DNA of 64,000 nt from Paracoccus alcaliphilus (GCF_028553725.1 NZ_CP067124.1:2490001-2554000), one strand, 5' to 3'; positions 1 through 8,141 are shown, counted from the first letter of the stretch. Notes: generated from the sequence alone by a model not told the origin. Made by a program: numbers and translations.

Positions 1-120
1 ACTTCGAGTCGGGGCCGCGGCACTGCTATGTCTGCTGCTCTCAGATGTCGGCCCGCTTGCTTTTTGTTTCGACTCGACCGGGCAGCGGCCCTTCGGTTGA
101 AAACATATAGGTTCAGCAAG

Positions 121-142
121 AAATTTTCATATGTGAAAATTT
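121..142. promoter_or_regulatory. Perfect palindrome, candidate operator
   Basis: The arms AAATTTTCA (121-129) and TGAAAATTT (134-142) are exact reverse complements around a 4-base centre, TATG. The site is AT-rich in an otherwise GC-rich region and lies 3 bases before a TTGACA-like -35 box. This is the usual place for a dimeric repressor or activator site controlling the ABC transporter operon. Which regulator binds is unknown; the LuxR-type protein at 5629-6390 is one candidate. Confidence 0.6.
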
Positions 143-145
143 TGA

Positions 146-173
146 TTGACACGTTGCCCGACAGGGTTTTACC
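146..173 (+). promoter_or_regulatory. Candidate sigma-70 promoter of the ABC operon
   Basis: TTGACA at 146-151 matches the -35 consensus, and TTTTAC at 168-173 is a weak -10 box after a 16-base spacer. It points into the binding-protein gene starting at 203. Bases 1-120 contain no gene I can support. Inferred from sequence only. Confidence 0.4.
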
Positions 174-202
174 TCGACATCATTCCCATGGGAGAACCGG
201 AA

Positions 203-1372
203 ATGATGTTGAAAGGCAAACTTGGGGCAGGGCTTTGCACTGCGGCGATATTGGTGACGATGCCGGCGCTTGCCGATGATATCGTCATTGGGGCATCACT
301 CAGCCTGACCGGCGTTCAGGCTCCGCTTGACGAGCCGGGACTTAAGGGTGCCGAGGTTGCGGTGAAATATCTCAACGACAATGGCGGGATCCTTGGCCAA
401 CAGGTGAAGCTGATCAATATCGACGGCAAATCTGATCCGATCACTGTCGGCAACAACACGATCCAACTGTTGAATAATGGCGCTGAACTGATCATCGCAC
501 CTTGCGATTTCGACTTTGGGGGACCTGCCAGCCGTGAGGCGCAGAGCGCCGGTTTCGTCGGCATCTCGACCTGCGCATCGGATCCACTCTATTCTTCGTG
601 GTCACTGGGGGACAAACAGTTCACGCTGTCGATGTGGAATACCGCCATGGGCGCCACGGCCGCGGAATTCGCCTATAAGGATAAGGACTGGAAAACGGCC
701 TATGTGGTAACAGACCAGTTCCTTGCCTATACGAAAAGCCTCTCACGCTATTTCGTCCAGCATTACAAGGATATCGGCGGCGAAGTTCTTGCCGAAGACA
801 GCTATACTCAGGGCGATCAGGATTTCTCTGCGCAGCTTGCGCGACTTCAGGCACTGCCGGAACAGCCCGATGTGATCTTCATCTCCTCGTATATGCCCGA
901 TCTCGGCACGATCATCCGCGCCATCCGAGAGGTGGGGATTACCGCGCCCATCGTCGGCGGTGATTCCTACGATGACCCCAGTCTTATAGAATCCCTGGGC
1001 GGGAAATTTGGCAATGACATCTATTTTGTCACTCATACCTGGATGGGAAGCGAGGCGCATCCGAAGATGGAAGAGTTCATCGAACTCTATAAAGCCTATC
1101 ACGGCGCGGAACCCGATACCTCTTTCGTCGCCACCGGCTGGGATACGGTGATGATGATGGCTCAAGGAGTCGAGGCTGCCGGAAGTGTCGAAGGCGCCGC
1201 CGTTGCATTGGCGCTGGAAGAGGGTCAGTTCGACTTGTTGACCGGCAATCTCGATTATTCGGATGCCGCCAGCGGCCATATGCCAACCAAGGCCGCCGCT
1301 GTGGTAGAACTTCAGGGCGGCGAACCGGCTTTCGTTGGCTGGAAAACAGCCGAGAGCCAACCCGCGCCCTGA
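203..1372 (+). CDS. ABC transporter substrate-binding protein, branched-chain amino acid type
   Basis: This is a periplasmic solute receptor of the type I (Leu/Ile/Val, Peripla_BP_6) fold that delivers ligand to the permeases encoded downstream. I start it at 203 because GGAG at 191-194 is well spaced and the resulting 389-residue protein begins with a clean Sec signal peptide (about residues 1-24, cleaved after PALA). The mature chain opens with DDIVIGASLSLTGVQAP, typical of the family's first strand and ligand loop. An in-frame ATG at 146 would bury the signal peptide. Two cysteines near the ligand cleft (IIAPCD and GISTCASD) could form a disulfide. The next gene follows after about 110 bases. 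The ligand cannot be read from sequence; family members bind amino acids, amides, urea or aromatic compounds. Confidence 0.9.
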   Translation: MMLKGKLGAGLCTAAILVTMPALADDIVIGASLSLTGVQAPLDEPGLKGAEVAVKYLNDNGGILGQQVKLINIDGKSDPITVGNNTIQLLNNGAELIIAPCDFDFGGPASREAQSAGFVGISTCASDPLYSSWSLGDKQFTLSMWNTAMGATAAEFAYKDKDWKTAYVVTDQFLAYTKSLSRYFVQHYKDIGGEVLAEDSYTQGDQDFSAQLARLQALPEQPDVIFISSYMPDLGTIIRAIREVGITAPIVGGDSYDDPSLIESLGGKFGNDIYFVTHTWMGSEAHPKMEEFIELYKAYHGAEPDTSFVATGWDTVMMMAQGVEAAGSVEGAAVALALEEGQFDLLTGNLDYSDAASGHMPTKAAAVVELQGGEPAFVGWKTAESQPAP

Positions 1373-1484
1373 CCACTGAACGTTGTTTGCAGAGACCGGT
1401 CTTGACCGGAGCGGTCTCGCTGTCAACGCGGCAGGATGCCTGTCGAAAGTGCGCTTCCCCCGAGATCCATCTGCGAGGCCATCT

Positions 1485-2243
1485 ATGACAGGAAAGCCGG
1501 ATTCCGCCCTCTGCCTAAGCGCCGAAGCCGTTTCGGTGCGCTTCGGCAGTCTCAAGGCCTTGGATACGGTCGATCTCGTTTTGAACCGGGGCGAGATCCT
1601 TGGATTGATCGGGCCTAATGGCTCGGGAAAGACCACTTTGATCAACGCGATCACAGGTCAGGTGCCGCTGGCGTCGGGGCGAGTGCTTTGCGACGGCGAG
1701 GATATATCGGCTCTGCCACCGCGCGAGCGCGCCCTGCGTGGCATTCTGCGTTCGTTCCAGACCGTGCGGCTATTTCGCGATTTGACGGTTTCCGAAAATA
1801 TCGAAGTGGCGGTTGTGGCGAAGGGCGGATCGCGTCGCGAGGCGCAGAAGATTGCCCAGCCGCTGATCGAGGAATTTGGTCTGGGGGAGAAATGTGACGA
1901 ACTGGCGGCGGCGTTGAATTATGGCGATGAACGGCGGGTCGAGATCGCCCGTGCTCTTGCCGCCGAGCCAAAATATCTCCTGCTGGACGAGCCGGCGGCC
2001 GGGATGAATGAAGAGGAATCCGAGGGCCTGCTTTCGATCCTGAAGACACTGCCCGAACGGCGGGGCCTTGGCATCATCATCATCGACCACGACATGCCGC
2101 TGATCATGCGGCTCTGCTCTCGGCTTCAGGCCATCGCCTCGGGCAAAACCATCGCCACCGGTAGTGTCAACGAAGTGCGCCACGCACCGGCTGTGATCGA
2201 AGCATATCTCGGTTCGGATGCAGGAGAGCTTCTTCATGCTTGA
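1485..2243 (+). CDS. ABC transporter ATPase, LivG type
   Basis: This 252-residue protein is one of two cytoplasmic ATPases powering the transporter. The Walker A motif GPNGSGKTT lies at about residues 43-51. The signature loop is the LivG variant LNYGDERRVEIARAL rather than LSGGQ, and Walker B reads YLLLDEPAAGMN, followed by the switch histidine in IIIDHDM. I choose ATG 1485, preceded by GAGG at 1475-1478. A longer frame opens at 1383, but its extra 34 residues have no family resemblance. The stop overlaps the next start by 8 bases, suggesting translational coupling. Confidence 0.9.
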   Translation: MTGKPDSALCLSAEAVSVRFGSLKALDTVDLVLNRGEILGLIGPNGSGKTTLINAITGQVPLASGRVLCDGEDISALPPRERALRGILRSFQTVRLFRDLTVSENIEVAVVAKGGSRREAQKIAQPLIEEFGLGEKCDELAAALNYGDERRVEIARALAAEPKYLLLDEPAAGMNEEESEGLLSILKTLPERRGLGIIIIDHDMPLIMRLCSRLQAIASGKTIATGSVNEVRHAPAVIEAYLGSDAGELLHA

Positions 2244-2943
2244 AATCCGGAATATCGAATTGCGCTATGGTGCGGTGGTGGCGGTCAAGGATGTTTCGCT
2301 GCAGGTCGGGCAAGGCGAACTGGTCGCTCTTCTCGGCGCCAATGGTGCGGGGAAATCCACTACCTTGAAGGCCATCGCCGGGGTGATGAAACCCACTCGC
2401 GGAACGATGGTTCTGAACGGCGCGAATATCCTCGGCCAAAGCCCCGAGCAGATGGTGCGCCGGGGAATCGCCATGGTGCCTGAAACCCGCGATGTTTTTC
2501 CCGACCTGACGGTGGAGGAAAACCTGCGTCTCGGCGGGTTCTCACGCCGCCACGACCGGGCGGGTCAGGCGGAACTGCGCGAGCGGATGTTCACCTTGTT
2601 CCCGATCCTTGCCGAGCGGATTGCACAACCCGCAGGGACGCTTTCCGGCGGTCAGCAGCAGATGCTGGTCATCGCGCGGGCGATGATGTCGGATCCGAAG
2701 CTTCTGCTTCTCGACGAACCCTCATTGGGCCTTGCACCGGTGATCGTCGATCAGTTGTTCGATTTGATTCGCGATCTGAAGAAGTCCGGCACGACGATCC
2801 TTCTGGTCGAGCAGAATGCCGGCAAGGCGATGCGTATCGCCGACCGCAATTACGTCATCGCACTGGGTCGGATCGCGGCCGAAGGAACCAGTAAGGAAAT
2901 CACCGGCGGATCGGACTTGCGCGCGATCTATTTGGGGGGCTGA
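2236..2943 (+). CDS. ABC transporter ATPase, LivF type
   Basis: This second ATPase (235 residues) pairs with the LivG-type subunit. It shows Walker A GANGAGKST at residues 34-42, a canonical LSGGQQQM signature, and Walker B LLLLDEPSLGLAP. The N-terminal sequence MLEIRNIELRYG is typical of LivF, so I use ATG 2236 with AGGAG at 2221-2225. An upstream in-frame ATG at 2218 would sit on the ribosome-binding site. It overlaps livG by 8 bases and is followed 2 bases later by the permease start. Confidence 0.9.
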   Translation: MLEIRNIELRYGAVVAVKDVSLQVGQGELVALLGANGAGKSTTLKAIAGVMKPTRGTMVLNGANILGQSPEQMVRRGIAMVPETRDVFPDLTVEENLRLGGFSRRHDRAGQAELRERMFTLFPILAERIAQPAGTLSGGQQQMLVIARAMMSDPKLLLLDEPSLGLAPVIVDQLFDLIRDLKKSGTTILLVEQNAGKAMRIADRNYVIALGRIAAEGTSKEITGGSDLRAIYLGG

Positions 2944-2945
2944 GC

Positions 2946-3836
2946 ATGGGGTTCTATATCCAGTATGTGGTGGATGCGCTGAGCCTTGGCAGCCTTTACG
3001 CGCTGATGGCGCTTGGGCTCGTAATCGTCTACGGCATCCTCAAGCTGGTCAATTTTGCTTATGGCGAATTGATCATGATTACCGGCTACACGCTTTTCCT
3101 GCTGGGCGGTGGACCGCTGCCTTGGCTGGTGATGGCAATGGTTGCGGTGCTGATGGCTGTGCTGGGTGGCATTCTGACCGAATATACCGCGTTTCGCCCG
3201 GTGCGCTCGAAGTCGGTGACTGCGGTGCTGATCACCTCTTTCGCGCTTTCGACGCTGCTTCAAAATGCTGCGCTTCTGTTCATCTCACCCCGCGCGCGAA
3301 CCGTGCCCTTGCCTGATATCTTCACCCAGACTGTGCGATTTGCTGGTGCCACCATCCCCTTGCGTAATCTGATCACGATCGCCGTTGCTGTGGTGATGCT
3401 GGCTCTTTTCAGTTGGTTGATGCGGCGTACGATCCTGGGGCTGGCAATGCGGGCGGCGGCCACGAAATTCACCATGGCGCGGATGCTTGGCATTCCGGCC
3501 AATCTGGTGATCACTTCGGCCTTTGCGATCTCGGGTCTGCTTGCTGGGGTCGCGGGGCTGCTCTGGCTTGGGCGGATCGGGTCCGTCGTGCCCGGGATCG
3601 GCGGTGAGCCTTTGCTGATCGCCTTCATCGCGACGGTGATCGGGGGGATGCGCAGCCTGCCGGGTGCGGTCCTCGGCGGCTACCTTCTGGCGCTGATCGT
3701 GACGACGCTCAACTATGCACTTCCCCCGGATCTGCTGAAATTCAAGGATGCGTTCACCTTCAGCCTCGTGATCCTGATCCTGCTGTGGCGGCCTGACGGT
3801 CTGCTCAGAGGACCTGCGACCGGACAGCGGACCTGA
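2946..3836 (+). CDS. Branched-chain-type ABC permease, LivH type
   Basis: This 296-residue integral inner-membrane permease has about eight hydrophobic segments and belongs to the LivH family. The N-terminus reads LSLGSLYALMALGLVIVYG, the family hallmark, followed by LVNFAYGELIM. It forms a heterodimer with the LivM-type subunit to make the translocation path. The start lies 2 bases after the LivF stop, and its ribosome-binding site would lie within the livF end. Confidence 0.9.
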   Translation: MGFYIQYVVDALSLGSLYALMALGLVIVYGILKLVNFAYGELIMITGYTLFLLGGGPLPWLVMAMVAVLMAVLGGILTEYTAFRPVRSKSVTAVLITSFALSTLLQNAALLFISPRARTVPLPDIFTQTVRFAGATIPLRNLITIAVAVVMLALFSWLMRRTILGLAMRAAATKFTMARMLGIPANLVITSAFAISGLLAGVAGLLWLGRIGSVVPGIGGEPLLIAFIATVIGGMRSLPGAVLGGYLLALIVTTLNYALPPDLLKFKDAFTFSLVILILLWRPDGLLRGPATGQRT

Positions 3837-3846
3837 GGAGGGCACC

Positions 3847-4878
3847 ATGAACAAATCGACCCCGATTACCGCCCTTTGTCTGCTGGTCCCGATCCTTGCC
3901 CTTGCGCTGTTCGCAGGCTTGGCCGGTTATCCGGTCTTCGCCCGGATCGCGACGCTTTTACTGATCAACCTGATCCTGGTCCTGGGGCTTCAGGTATTCA
4001 TGGGAAATTCCGGTATTCTTTCCTTTGCTCATATCGCTTTCATGGCGATCGGTGCCTATGCCTCATCGGTCTTTTCTATCCCCTTGCAGATGCGCGGCAT
4101 GGTGCTGCCCGAACTTTATGAACCGATCAGCGAACTGACCCTCTCGCCGACGGTGGCCATCCTGTTCGGCGGGTTGATGGCGACGTTGATCGCGGCGCTG
4201 GTCTCCTATCCGCTGATGCGGCTTTCAGATGCGGCAGCAGTGATTACGTCCTTCGCGCTGCTGATGGTGATCCACACGATCACGGTGAACTGGTCGCAGG
4301 TGACCAACGGCCCGCGAACGCTGTTCGGCGTGCCTGCCTTTACGACCTTGCCGGTCGTGGCGGTGGTTGCTGCCCTTGCAGTGCTGGCGGCGCTGGCCTT
4401 TCGTCAGACGCGGACCGGGCTTTTGCTGCGCGCCCTGCGCGACGATGAACTGGCGGCGGTGGCGATGGGCGCGCACCCCTCGCGCATCCGCTGGTGTGGT
4501 TTCGTGGTTTCGGCGCTGTTTGCCGGGATTGCCGGAGGCCTTTGGGCGCATTTCATTACTTCTTTCCAGCCCAATGCCTTCTACCTGAAGGAAACGTTCC
4601 TGATCCTTGCCATGCTTGTTATCGGGGGTGCCGGATCGGTTACGGGCGCGGTTCTCGGCACGTTTCTTGTAACACTTTCCTTCGAGGGGCTGCGTCTGAC
4701 AGAGACGATGATCAACACATCCAATCTGTTGCCGCTGCGGCTGGTCGGGTTGACCGAGATCGTCCTTGCCTTGGCGATGATAATGGTGCTGGTGCTGCGC
4801 CCCAGCGGACTGATGGGCGCGAGAGAGATTGGCGAACTGCTGATATCGCGCCGCCGCCGGACCCCTGATCTACCTTGA
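3847..4878 (+). CDS. Branched-chain-type ABC permease, LivM type
   Basis: This is the second membrane subunit, 343 residues with about ten hydrophobic segments. The region LVLGLQVFMGNSGILSFAH is the LivM counterpart of the LivH signature. The EAA-like cytoplasmic loop (LLRALRDDELAAVAMGAHPS) contacts the ATPases. AGGAGGG overlapping the preceding stop is an unusually strong ribosome-binding site for ATG 3847. The arginine-rich tail (SRRRRTPDLP) is cytoplasmic. Together with the four genes before it, this completes a transporter. Confidence 0.9.
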   Translation: MNKSTPITALCLLVPILALALFAGLAGYPVFARIATLLLINLILVLGLQVFMGNSGILSFAHIAFMAIGAYASSVFSIPLQMRGMVLPELYEPISELTLSPTVAILFGGLMATLIAALVSYPLMRLSDAAAVITSFALLMVIHTITVNWSQVTNGPRTLFGVPAFTTLPVVAVVAALAVLAALAFRQTRTGLLLRALRDDELAAVAMGAHPSRIRWCGFVVSALFAGIAGGLWAHFITSFQPNAFYLKETFLILAMLVIGGAGSVTGAVLGTFLVTLSFEGLRLTETMINTSNLLPLRLVGLTEIVLALAMIMVLVLRPSGLMGAREIGELLISRRRRTPDLP

Positions 4879-4894
4879 TTGCTGGAGATTTGCC

Positions 4895-5563
4895 GTGAAC
4901 TGGAAGACGTCTTACCGTTCCTTCTATTATGAAGGCGCCCCCGAACCCGAGGACATCGTCCTGACCCCCGAAGATACGGCGGTGCTTGTGGTCGATATAC
5001 AGAGCATTTACCTGAAGGAATCCGACGACCCGGCGCAGAATGTCCGGTGGGAGCCTTTTCGCCAGCGGATGCGGGAGGTGGTTATCCCAAATACCGCGCG
5101 ATTGCTGGAACAGGCACGGGCAAAGGGTGTCGAGGTCATGTTCGCCCGTATCGCCTGCCTGAAGGAAAACGGTCGCGACCGCTCGCTCAGTCAGAAAAAG
5201 CCGGGTTGGAACTATCTTCTGCTACCCAAAGGCAGCGCCGATTCCGCACTGGTGCCCGAATTGCAGCCCATGGGCGACGAGATCGTATTTTGCAAGACCA
5301 CCGATAGCCTGCTGACCGGAACCAATGCCCGGCTGATCCTGCAAAACATGGGAATCAGGAAGGTTGTGGTCGCTGGAATATTCACCGACCAGTGCATATC
5401 CTCGACCGTGCGCAGCCTGGCCGATGAGAGTTTTGATGTGGTGGTGGTGGAGGATTGTTGCGCCGCCGCAACGAAAGAACTGCATGACCATGAGCTTGAG
5501 ATCATAAACATGATTTACTGTCAGGTCGCCTCGCTCGAGGAAACGCTGGCCTTCATCGCATAG
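4895..5563 (+). CDS. Isochorismatase-family cysteine hydrolase
   Basis: This 222-residue alpha/beta hydrolase of the isochorismatase-like superfamily carries a complete catalytic triad: Asp34 (VVDIQ), Lys134 (VFCKTTDS) and Cys167 (TDQCISSTVRSLADE). The nucleophilic cysteine makes it an amide or ureide hydrolase type (N-carbamoylsarcosine amidase, nicotinamidase, ureidoacrylate or biuret/triuret hydrolases) rather than a true isochorismatase. Translation starts at GTG 4895 with GGAG at 4883-4886. It lies 16 bases after livM, so it is probably co-transcribed. The context suggests the transporter imports the substrate or a precursor. The exact substrate is inference. Confidence 0.85.
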   Translation: MNWKTSYRSFYYEGAPEPEDIVLTPEDTAVLVVDIQSIYLKESDDPAQNVRWEPFRQRMREVVIPNTARLLEQARAKGVEVMFARIACLKENGRDRSLSQKKPGWNYLLLPKGSADSALVPELQPMGDEIVFCKTTDSLLTGTNARLILQNMGIRKVVVAGIFTDQCISSTVRSLADESFDVVVVEDCCAAATKELHDHELEIINMIYCQVASLEETLAFIA

Positions 5564-5570
5564 GCCAGCG
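5544..5570. terminator. Stem-loop at the convergent end of two genes
   Basis: The arms CGCTGGCC (5544-5551) and GGCCAGCG (5563-5570) are perfectly complementary around an 11-base loop that includes the hydrolase stop codon. No T-run follows on either strand, so it is at best a Rho-assisted or bidirectional terminator between the hydrolase and the converging luxR-type gene. Confidence 0.4.
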
Positions 5571-5628
5571 TCGCGGTCACGCATGGATGCATCAGCGGAA
5601 ATCGGTCGGAAATGTCAGGCTCAGAGGC

Positions 5629-6390
5629 CTATTCCGCAAGGTGTTCTATGAATCGCTGGAAAAGCTCGCTTTGGCTGGAAACGCCAAGGCGGCGATAGAT
5701 GTTGGAGCGATGAATCTTGACCGTGCCTTCGGTAATGCCAAGATTTTCGGCGATGGAGAGACTGCTGTGGCCGCGCAGGATAAGTTGCGTTACAGCGTGT
5801 TGGGCCGGAGTAAGAACAGCGCCGAAAACCTGATGAAAGACCAGTTCAGCATCGCGACGGCTGGTATGGGTGTCACTGTCCTGGTTCCGGATGGACGGCC
5901 AGTGCTGTCTCAGGCTGGCTGCGATGATTGATGTCAGTCCTGCCAGCGCCGCGAATTCGTCATCGCCGAACAACTGACCATCACGGTTGCGCATCAGGGA
6001 ATAGGTGGCCGAGAACCCGTCAGCGAGGGGCAGGACAAAGCCGACCTCTTCGACCAGCGTGCCGGCCTTGTCCGAGATGCAGGGATGGACCTCTCGTGAC
6101 CACGCGAATTGCGAATCGTAAAATCCGTCCGGGGCCAGATCGCGCATGCGCCACAGGCCCTCGGCCACACCGGATATGCAGGCGGTATAGAACGGGTCCA
6201 GAAGATAGGCACCCCGAAGATAGGATCGCAGCGCGCGGCGATCGACAGTCGCGGAATAGCCGTCATGGCCGGTCGCGCATCTTGTCAGCGAATCAAGTGA
6301 TTGACCGTATTCCGCGCTGCCTGTGGCGTCGATCAGGCGAGAGATCGCGACGGCCAGCTGTGGCGGGATCACCGGATCACCTTGGGGCAT
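5629..6390 (-). CDS. LuxR-family transcriptional regulator
   Basis: This 253-residue DNA-binding regulator has a GerE/LuxR helix-turn-helix in its last 60 residues (from LTPAQHAVTQLILRGHSSLS, through the recognition-helix region ITEGTVKIHRSNIYRRLGVS). The N-terminal 190 residues are not a response-regulator receiver: no conserved phosphoacceptor pattern is visible. They could form a PAS/GAF-like or other ligand-sensing domain. It converges on the transporter/hydrolase operon and diverges from the dehydrogenase at 6524. Both arrangements are common for local regulators, so it may control one or both. Confidence 0.8.
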   Translation of the reverse strand: MPQGDPVIPPQLAVAISRLIDATGSAEYGQSLDSLTRCATGHDGYSATVDRRALRSYLRGAYLLDPFYTACISGVAEGLWRMRDLAPDGFYDSQFAWSREVHPCISDKAGTLVEEVGFVLPLADGFSATYSLMRNRDGQLFGDDEFAALAGLTSIIAASLRQHWPSIRNQDSDTHTSRRDAELVFHQVFGAVLTPAQHAVTQLILRGHSSLSIAENLGITEGTVKIHRSNIYRRLGVSSQSELFQRFIEHLAE

Positions 6391-6445
6391 ATAACTTTCG
6401 ACATATGGCCAATCATCCGCTTCGGCCTACGCTTTCCCTTACCCG

Positions 6446-6470
6446 GCCTTGGGAGGGACCGGCCCAAGGC
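6446..6470. promoter_or_regulatory. Inverted repeat between divergent genes
   Basis: GCCTTGGG (6446-6453) and CCCAAGGC (6463-6470) form perfect 8-bp arms around a 9-base spacer. They lie in the 133-bp gap between the luxR-type gene and the dehydrogenase. The position suggests an operator shared by the two divergent promoters, possibly the regulator's own site. There is no direct evidence of binding. Confidence 0.4.
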
Positions 6471-6523
6471 TTCATGAACACGCATAGTGACCGGGCATGC
6501 AAGTTCCGGTCAAGGAGGCTGAT

Positions 6524-7291
6524 GTGACAGGAAGACTGGCGGGAAAGGTGGCGCTGATTACCGGAGGCGCGGGCGGTTGCGGATTGGCCGCGTCAGAGCT
6601 TTTTGCGGCTGAGGGCGCGAAGGTGGGGATTGTCGATCTGCCGCAAAGCAAGGGTGAGGAGGTCGCCCGGCAGCTGCGCGAGGCGGGGCATGACGCGATC
6701 TTCGCACCTGCGGATGTTTCGGACGCCAGACAGGTGCAAAGCTGCGTCGAAGCGGTGACCGAAGCGTTCGGGCCGATCACCGTGCTGATGAACCATGCCG
6801 GGGTTCTGGCGGCGGCGCCATTCCTTGAAACAAGCGAAGAGGAATGGGACCGGATCATGGCCGTGAATGTGAACAGCATGTTCCTTGTCAGTAAGGCGGT
6901 GCTGCCCGGCATGATCGGGGCCGGGGGCGGCAGCGTGATCTGCACCTCATCCATCTCGGCGGTGGTCGGCACGCCGATGGAGGTGCTGTACTGCACCAGC
7001 AAGGGGGCCTGTCATATGTTCGCGCGTGCGCTCGCCGTCGAGTTCCGGGACCGCAATATCCGCTCGAACGCGGTCTGTCCCGGTTTCATCGCGACCGCGC
7101 ATGGGTTGCGAGAGATCGATCTGCTGACGAAACACGGCGTCGATGTATCCGAAGAGGCCATCGCCTCCGCGCAGGGCAGGCTTTGCCGCCCCGATGAGGT
7201 CGCCAGGGCGGCCCTGTTCCTTGCCAGCGACGACGCAAGTTTCGTGAATGGCGCGCACCTGTTCGCCGACAACGCCTACACCGCCATCTGA
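6524..7291 (+). CDS. Short-chain dehydrogenase/reductase (SDR)
   Basis: This 255-residue classical SDR has the cofactor motif TGGAGGCG at residues 13-20 (TGxxxGxG) and NHAG in place of the usual NNAG. The catalytic Ser and the YCTSK motif (YxxxK) follow. GTG 6524 is chosen because AAGGAGG at 6512-6518 is ideally spaced and the protein then starts with the typical MTGRLAGKVALITGG. An ATG at 6497 would add nine non-homologous residues. The acidic residue after the second strand (GIVD) suggests NAD preference. It is transcribed away from the luxR-type gene and sits 23 bases before the broken binding-protein gene, so the two were probably one operon. Confidence 0.85.
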   Translation: MTGRLAGKVALITGGAGGCGLAASELFAAEGAKVGIVDLPQSKGEEVARQLREAGHDAIFAPADVSDARQVQSCVEAVTEAFGPITVLMNHAGVLAAAPFLETSEEEWDRIMAVNVNSMFLVSKAVLPGMIGAGGGSVICTSSISAVVGTPMEVLYCTSKGACHMFARALAVEFRDRNIRSNAVCPGFIATAHGLREIDLLTKHGVDVSEEAIASAQGRLCRPDEVARAALFLASDDASFVNGAHLFADNAYTAI

Positions 7292-7314
7292 CCGGAAAGC
7301 CAAAGGGGGGAGAC

Positions 7315-7347
7315 ATGAATACCTCTGTTGATTTCCGTCGAGACGTG
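7315..7347 (+). pseudogene. 5' stub of an interrupted binding-protein gene
   Basis: ATG 7315 follows a strong ribosome-binding site (GGGGGGAG, 7304-7311) and encodes MNTSVDFRRDV before running into insertion-sequence DNA and a TAG at 7354. The pair of arginines in SVDFRRDV looks like the start of a twin-arginine signal peptide. The matching remainder lies at 8980-9834. This stub is the clearest sign that the insertion hit the signal peptide. Confidence 0.55.
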
Positions 7348-7762
7348 ACCCGGTAGACGGGATAATTTTCATTGAGAATTGACCCATGTGACCCTTCTCC
7401 CAACGCAGCGAGCGACGGGGGACCGAGGAGTGATCCACATGGGACTTTTGAATGTCATCCGGCGGATGGCCCTGCGACAGAAACTGCCGATCCGTGAGAT
7501 CGCACGTCGCACAGGTTTGTCGCGCACCACCATCAAGAAGTATCTGAACTCTGGCACGGTCGAGCCGAAGTTCGCGGTTCCGGAGCGTCCGAGCAAGCTT
7601 GATCCTTTTGCGGACAAGCTTGCGGCATGGCTGAAGACCGAGGCGTCCAAATCACGTAAGCAGCGCCGTCCTCTGACACGGCTTCACGCTGATCTCGTGG
7701 CTCTTGGTTTCACCGGTTCTTATGGCAGAGTTGCGGCCTTCGCCCGTGCGTGGCGGGCAAAC
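7346..7762 (+). mobile_element. Left-end remnant of an IS21-family element
   Basis: The segment carries the 5' end of an istA gene and is cut at 7762 by the IS3-family element that follows. The right end of the IS21 element, the rest of istA and istB are absent from the window. The left boundary near 7346 is inferred from where the interrupted gene stops making sense. I could not confirm a terminal repeat. Confidence 0.55.
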
Positions 7763-7765
7763 TGA
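7439..7765 (+). pseudogene. istA: Truncated IstA transposase (N-terminal part)
   Basis: About 108 residues of the IS21 transposase N-terminus remain. The helix-turn-helix reads LPIREIARRTGLSRTTIKKY, typical of IstA. ATG 7439 follows GAGGAG. The reading frame ends at a TGA created at the junction with the IS3 element (7763-7765). Full-length IstA is roughly 400-500 residues and contains the DDE catalytic domain, so this piece is inactive. Confidence 0.75.
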
Positions 7766-7818
7766 TCCTCCCCCACTGAAGTGGTCCGCCGTTATGATTA
7801 GGAAACGGAGGATCGAGA

Positions 7819-8097
7819 ATGGCAAACAAGCGTCCGAAGCCGGAAGAGATTGTGTCGAAGTTGCGGCAGGTTGAGGTTCTGATGGGTCAAGGCCTGTCGC
7901 GCCTTGATGCGATCAGGCGGATCGGTGTCGTCGAACAGACCTATTACCGCTGGCGGAAGCAATACGGGGGGATGGGCGTAGACCAACTCAAGGAACTGAA
8001 GCGTCTCCAGCAGGAAAATGAACGGCTCAGACGTGCTGTTTCGGATCTAACGCTGGACAAACTGATCCTCGCGGAGGCTGCTAGGGGAAACTTCTGA
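7819..8097 (+). CDS. IS3-family transposase OrfA
   Basis: This 92-residue helix-turn-helix and leucine-zipper protein binds the element's ends. It contains EEIVSKLRQVEVLMGQG and EQTYYRWRKQYGGM, followed by a coiled-coil segment (LKELKRLQQENERLRRAV). GGAGG-like sequence lies just upstream of ATG 7819. It ends in AARGNF and is read through by a -1 frameshift into OrfB. Confidence 0.85.
   Translation: MANKRPKPEEIVSKLRQVEVLMGQGLSRLDAIRRIGVVEQTYYRWRKQYGGMGVDQLKELKRLQQENERLRRAVSDLTLDKLILAEAARGNF
8085..8091 (+). other. Slippery heptamer for -1 ribosomal frameshifting
   Basis: G GGA AAC in the OrfA frame fits the X XXY YYZ rule. A -1 slip gives GGG AAA and enters the OrfB frame, which is open from 8085 onward, two codons before the OrfA stop at 8095. 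IS3-family elements make the OrfAB transposase this way. The heptamer is seen directly; frameshifting efficiency is not. Confidence 0.6.
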
Positions 8098-8141
8098 GCC
8101 CCGCTCGCCGCCGGGCCTGCATTGACCATGTCCGGGGTGAG

